Below are positions 60,128-64,000 of a stretch of 64,000 bases of DNA, one piece after another. This DNA comes from Arthrobacter celericrescens (GTDB taxonomy: Bacteria > Actinomycetota > Actinomycetes > Actinomycetales > Micrococcaceae). Under the pieces are notes generated by a model. It ran no database searches and was not told where the DNA came from. It was given only the letters and a program-made list of their open reading frames with translations. The stretch spans positions 1 to 64,000 of the forward strand of contig NZ_QYLP01000014.1 in assembly GCF_003614925.1 (NCBI RefSeq). Reading direction: 5' to 3'. Positions within the stretch are counted from its first letter, which is position 1. Each line of letters opens with the position of its first letter. The position numbers were made by a program, and so were the translations under genes.

Positions 60128-62218
60128 ATGAGCGAAGTTCAAACAAAACCAAGCGAGGCGAGGTACCGCATCGCCGTCGACACGGGTGGCACGTTCACGG
60201 ACGTGGTGCTCGACTCAACCACGGGTGACATGGCAGTCGGTAAGGCACTGACCACCTATGACCGCGTCTTCACCGGCTTTGAAGCCTCCGTCCGCCGGGC
60301 CGCCGAGTCCGTCGGATGGGACGGCGATGAGGTCCTGCGCAACGCGGACGTGATCGTCTACGGCACCACCCACGCCACCAATGCAGTGCTCACCGGCAAA
60401 GTCGCCAAGACCGCACTGCTGACCACGGACGGTTTTGCCGACACCCTGCTGCTCCGCGAAGGTGGCCGCCGGGACGCCTTCGACTCCAAGGCTGCCTACC
60501 CGCCGCCCTACATTCCCCGCCAGCTGACGTTCGAGATCAACGAGCGCATGTCCGCTGAAGGTGACGTGCTGGTGCCGCTGGACGAAGAGCAGGTCCGCGA
60601 AATCCTGGGCTCCTTCAAGGAGCAGGGCATCGAGGCCGTGGCCGTCTCCTTCCTCTGGTCGATCATCAACGACGTCCACGAGCGGCGTATCGCGGAACTC
60701 ATCAAGGAAATCTTGCCTGGTGTTCCGTACACGCTCTCCAATGAGGCGAACCCCACCATCCGCGAGTACCGCCGTTCTTCCGCCGCTTCCATCGACGCCT
60801 CGCTGAAGCCGCTGATGGCCGACCACCTGGGTAAGCTGCGCGCGGATCTCCAGGAGTTCGGGTTCGCCGGCGACCTGCTGGTGGTCACCTCCGAAGGTGC
60901 CGTGCTCGACGTCGCGGACGTCCTGGACCGTCCGGTGCTGCTGTTGAACTCCGGCCCCTCCATGGCGCCGCTCGTGGGTGCGGCGGCCGCCCCGGACCGC
61001 GACACCGTAGTGGTGTGCGACATGGGTGGCACCACCTTCGATGTTTCCCTCGTGGAAGAAGGCGTTGTCCGCCACACCAGGGAAGCCTGGCTCGGTGAGC
61101 CGTTCGTCGGCCACCTGACCGGCCTGTCTTCGGTTGCCGTCTCCAGCATCGGTGCCGGTGGCGGCAGCATTGCATGGATCGACGGCGGCGGCTTGCTTCG
61201 TGTGGGTCCGCAGAGTGCCCGCAGCACTCCCGGTCCCGCTGCCTACGGCCGCGGTGGTGAAGAACCCACGGTCACCGACGCCTGCGTGGCGCTCGGCTAC
61301 CTCGACACCGAAGGCTTCGAGGGCGGGTTCACCCTCGACCGTGAGGCCGCGGTCCGGGCCATCGACACCCGAATCGCCGGACCCCTCAAGATGGACACCC
61401 TGCAGGCTGCGCAAGCCATCCTGGACGTCTCCGCCAACCACATGGCCACGGCCATCCGCCAGGCCGCACTCGAACAGGGTGTGGACCCCCGCGGCGCCTT
61501 GATTGTGGCCGGCGGCGGCGCCGGAGCCATGGTTGCCGCCGCGATCGGTGTCCTTCTTGAGGCCGACACCGTGCTCATTCCGGCAACCGCAGGTGTTTTG
61601 GCCGCCTACGGCGCCCACCGTGCACCGATCGCAACGGAATTCCTCTCGCCGCTGCACAACGACACCCGCAGTTTCGACGCCGGTTCGGCCACCCGCGCGG
61701 TGGGGGACCTCACGTCCAAGGCGAACGTCTTCGCCGAGCGTTTCAACGGCGTGGGCGAGGCGCCCAACGTCACCTACTTCGTCGATGCCCGCTACCCGGG
61801 CCAGGCATGGGACCTGCGCGTCTACCTTGACGCGGCCCCCGACACCGCCGTCGACGCTGCAGGAATCATTGAACGTGCCTTCCATGAAGAGCACGACCGC
61901 CGCAACGGCACGCACGATCCGGACAGCCGCGTCGAAATCATCACCTGGGGCGTCCGCGTGGAAATCCCCCGGCCGGAGCACGCCAAGGAGGAAGCCGGAG
62001 TCAGCCGGACCGGCGAAGTCCACCGCACCGACTCCATTGTCTTCGGCGGAGAGAGCTTCAGCACGCAGCGGTACCGCGGCGTGACGCTTGCACCTCGGGA
62101 CAAGATCGTCGGTCCTGCAGTCATCGACCAGCCAACCACCACCATTGTCGTGCCGCCGGAGTGGAACGCCACCCTCGACGAACGATCCAACATCTACCTC
62201 ACCCGTAAGGAGGCGTAA
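60128..62218 (+). CDS. hyuA: hydantoinase/oxoprolinase subunit A (ATP-dependent)
   Basis: A 696-residue subunit of an ATP-dependent N-methylhydantoinase, 5-oxoprolinase or acetone-carboxylase-like enzyme. It has the N-terminal phosphate-binding IAVDTGGTFTDVVLDS, YGTTHATNAVLTGKVAKTALLTT, and the second actin-like motif VVCDMGGTTFDVSLVEEGVV, then IVAGGGAGAMVAAAIGV. Length is normal. It works with the next gene's subunit in cytosol. The ring or carbonyl substrate is not decided by sequence. Confidence 0.92.
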   Translation: MSEVQTKPSEARYRIAVDTGGTFTDVVLDSTTGDMAVGKALTTYDRVFTGFEASVRRAAESVGWDGDEVLRNADVIVYGTTHATNAVLTGKVAKTALLTTDGFADTLLLREGGRRDAFDSKAAYPPPYIPRQLTFEINERMSAEGDVLVPLDEEQVREILGSFKEQGIEAVAVSFLWSIINDVHERRIAELIKEILPGVPYTLSNEANPTIREYRRSSAASIDASLKPLMADHLGKLRADLQEFGFAGDLLVVTSEGAVLDVADVLDRPVLLLNSGPSMAPLVGAAAAPDRDTVVVCDMGGTTFDVSLVEEGVVRHTREAWLGEPFVGHLTGLSSVAVSSIGAGGGSIAWIDGGGLLRVGPQSARSTPGPAAYGRGGEEPTVTDACVALGYLDTEGFEGGFTLDREAAVRAIDTRIAGPLKMDTLQAAQAILDVSANHMATAIRQAALEQGVDPRGALIVAGGGAGAMVAAAIGVLLEADTVLIPATAGVLAAYGAHRAPIATEFLSPLHNDTRSFDAGSATRAVGDLTSKANVFAERFNGVGEAPNVTYFVDARYPGQAWDLRVYLDAAPDTAVDAAGIIERAFHEEHDRRNGTHDPDSRVEIITWGVRVEIPRPEHAKEEAGVSRTGEVHRTDSIVFGGESFSTQRYRGVTLAPRDKIVGPAVIDQPTTTIVVPPEWNATLDERSNIYLTRKEA

Positions 62219-62220
62219 CC

Positions 62221-63981
62221 GTGACGCGCGAATTCGACCCCGTAAAGCTCTCGGTACTAGCCAACGCATTCGACGGCATCGTCCGGGAGATGACCAGCGG
62301 CCTGCTGCGCTCGGCCCGTTCGTCGGTCATCAACACGGCCCGCGACTTCTCCTGTGCCGTGCTGACCGCCGACAACCAACTGCTCGCCGCTGCCGAAGGC
62401 GTGCCGGTGCACGTCTTCGGGGCAGGCCCGCTCGGCGAAGACATGGTGGAGCTGCACGACGACATCCGGGAAGGCGATGCCTTCCTGCACAACGACCCCT
62501 ACATGGGTAACTCGCACGCAGCCGACCATGTGATCCTGGTTCCCATCTTCATCCAGGGACGGCACCTGTTCACTGCGGTCACCAAGGCCCACCAGGCAGA
62601 CTGCGGCAACTCGCTTCCCACCACGTTCTTTGCCACGGCCCGGGACGTCTACGAGGAAGGTGCCCTGATCTTCCCGTGCGTCCGCGTCCAGCGCGACTAC
62701 AAGGACATCGACGACATCATCCGCATGTGCCGGTCCCGCATCCGGGTACCGGACCAGTGGTACGGCGATTACCTGGCCTCGGTAGGCGCCTCCCGCATCG
62801 CCGAACGCCGCATCCACGAGCTCGCCGAAAAGTTCGGCGTCGACGACCTGGTGGACTTCGTGGACGCCTGGTTCGACTACTCCGAGCGCTTGACGGCAAG
62901 TGCCATCGAGACCCTGCCCGAGTACGTCCTCCACGGCACCTCGGCCCACGACCCGTTCCCGGGCACCGGCCCGGACGGTGTGCACCTGCAGGCAACCCTC
63001 GAGGTGAAGCCGAAGCAAGGCAAGATTGTCATCGACCTTCGCGACAACCCGGACAACCTCCCCAACGGCCTGAACCTCACGAAGGCTACCGCTACAGGTG
63101 CCGCACTGGCAGGCATCCTCTCGGGGATCCCGGAGAACCTGCCGAGCAACGCGGGCACGTTCCGCCGTGTTGAGGTGCTGTTGCGGGACGGCTGCGCCGT
63201 CGGCGTCCCGAAGCACCCGTACTCGTGCTCGTCCGGCACCACCAACCTCGCCGACCGCGTGGTGAACATCGTTCAGGCCGCGTTCTCCCAGATCGACGAC
63301 GGTTACGGCACCGCTGAGGGGGCTGCCGGGCAGGCACCTGCCAAGTCCGTCATCTCGGGCATCGACGAGCGCAACGGCAACCCCTACGTGAACCAGATCC
63401 TGGTGGGCGGCGTCGGTGGCCCGGCGACTCCCTACGTGGACGGCTGGCCGACCTACCAGCGCCCTGTCTGCGGAGCGCTGCTGTACCACGACAGCGTGGA
63501 GGTCGACGAGCAGCGCTACCCGATCCTGATCCACGAGCGCACCCTGGTGGCCGACACCGGCGGAGCAGGCCGGCAGCGCGGCGGACTCGCTACCCGCGTC
63601 ACCATGGAACCTCGTGGGGAAAGCGTGACCCTCACCTACGGCATCGAGGGCAAGCTGAACCCGCCCAAGGGCGTCCGTGGCGGACACGACGGCGCCGTGC
63701 CGTCAACCTGGGTGGAGGACCTGGCCACGGGCGAACGCCGTGAGATTCCGGTAGTGGGCCGCTACGACCTGCAGTCCGGCGAAAAGGTCGTATCCATCAC
63801 CCCCGGTGGTGGCGGATACGGCAACCCGCTGGAACGTGACGTCCTGGCCGTCCTCGACGACTACCGCGAGTCCCGGGTGTCCCTGGAAGCGGCGGCCGCG
63901 GACTACGGCGTCGTCATCGCTGACGGCAAAGTGGACGAAGAGGCCACGGCCAAGGCACGCCAAGAGCGCCTCGCCAGCTAA
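62221..63981 (+). CDS. hyuB: hydantoinase subunit B
   Basis: A 586-residue HyuB-type subunit, 2 bases after HyuA. It shows FDGIVREMTSGLLRSARSSVINTARDFSCAVL, DAFLHNDPYMGNSHAADHVILVPIF, and GGVGGPATPYVDGWPTYQRPVCGALLYHDSVEVDEQRYPI near the end, with VSITPGGGGYGNPLERD closing. The GTG start at 62221 follows AGGAGGCGTAACC. It ends TAA at 63981, and the last 19 bases of the window hold nothing readable. With HyuA it makes a heteromeric ATP-dependent amidohydrolase or carboxylase. Confidence 0.93.
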   Translation: MTREFDPVKLSVLANAFDGIVREMTSGLLRSARSSVINTARDFSCAVLTADNQLLAAAEGVPVHVFGAGPLGEDMVELHDDIREGDAFLHNDPYMGNSHAADHVILVPIFIQGRHLFTAVTKAHQADCGNSLPTTFFATARDVYEEGALIFPCVRVQRDYKDIDDIIRMCRSRIRVPDQWYGDYLASVGASRIAERRIHELAEKFGVDDLVDFVDAWFDYSERLTASAIETLPEYVLHGTSAHDPFPGTGPDGVHLQATLEVKPKQGKIVIDLRDNPDNLPNGLNLTKATATGAALAGILSGIPENLPSNAGTFRRVEVLLRDGCAVGVPKHPYSCSSGTTNLADRVVNIVQAAFSQIDDGYGTAEGAAGQAPAKSVISGIDERNGNPYVNQILVGGVGGPATPYVDGWPTYQRPVCGALLYHDSVEVDEQRYPILIHERTLVADTGGAGRQRGGLATRVTMEPRGESVTLTYGIEGKLNPPKGVRGGHDGAVPSTWVEDLATGERREIPVVGRYDLQSGEKVVSITPGGGGYGNPLERDVLAVLDDYRESRVSLEAAAADYGVVIADGKVDEEATAKARQERLAS

Positions 63982-64000
63982 TAGCACCAGCGCTCGCAAC

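Noticed and set aside
60215..62269. 684-codon minus-strand open frame opposite HyuA
   Set aside because: Shadow frame without recognisable domain.

Overview
The window reads as chromosomal DNA of a high-GC actinobacterium, most likely Arthrobacter or a close relative (Pseudarthrobacter, Paenarthrobacter). The evidence is the uniformly high GC third codon positions, the actinobacterial 5S rRNA, a CopD-CtaG fusion, the many GTG starts with 4-base stop/start overlaps, and the soil-type catabolic operons each paired with a local regulator. No genus marker was searched, so the genus is an inference.

Layout. 1-300: the end of an rRNA operon (5S plus terminator). 667-9459: housekeeping and miscellaneous genes (HU protein, CopD/CtaG, a thioredoxin-NHL protein, a repeat-flanked AbiEi/DUF559 nuclease-like gene, a membrane-anchored protein and a HerA-like ATPase). 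9588-14795: a LacI-controlled sugar or polyol gene set (two TIM-barrel isomerases, a Gfo/Idh/MocA dehydrogenase, a DUF993 aldolase-like protein) with three matching operators. 15010-18349: small genes and a PucR regulator, divergent from 18449-21438, which encodes methylmalonate-semialdehyde dehydrogenase and a class III aminotransferase (beta-alanine or beta-aminoisobutyrate catabolism).

21691-32075 is a nearly complete trans-4-hydroxy-L-proline catabolic region. It holds a GntR/FCD regulator, an amino-acid type ABC transporter, a proline-racemase-family epimerase (of Ser/Cys type), an FAD D-amino-acid dehydrogenase, a DapA-family deaminase, a ketoglutarate-semialdehyde-type dehydrogenase and three SDRs. 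The same GntR-like operator sequence lies upstream of both the regulator and the transporter. 32105-34420 are small miscellaneous genes. 35187-45159 holds a divergent flavoprotein and a tightly overlapping ABC transporter/flavin monooxygenase operon, resembling sulfur or cysteine-conjugate salvage clusters, which ends in an unlisted 37-codon reading frame.

45216-52240 is an accessory region with looser packing, visibly lower GC in places, gene remnants and an opposite-strand patchwork. It contains a candidate HEPN-domain protein. It also has two approximately 90% identical, truncated copies of a transporter binding-protein gene that bracket an LRR-like, an ankyrin-repeat and an immunity-like gene.

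52344-63981 is a second catabolic region: an APC permease, a TetR regulator, a GAF/Fis-type activator, then a D-2-hydroxyacid dehydrogenase, a class III aminotransferase, an FAH-family hydrolase and HyuA/HyuB hydantoinase subunits. A 16-base motif shared upstream of the permease and upstream of the dehydrogenase suggests one regulon. Four large imperfect palindromes (about 5.3, 15.9, 34.5 and 35.1 kb) lie between genes and look like dispersed repeat elements of this lineage.
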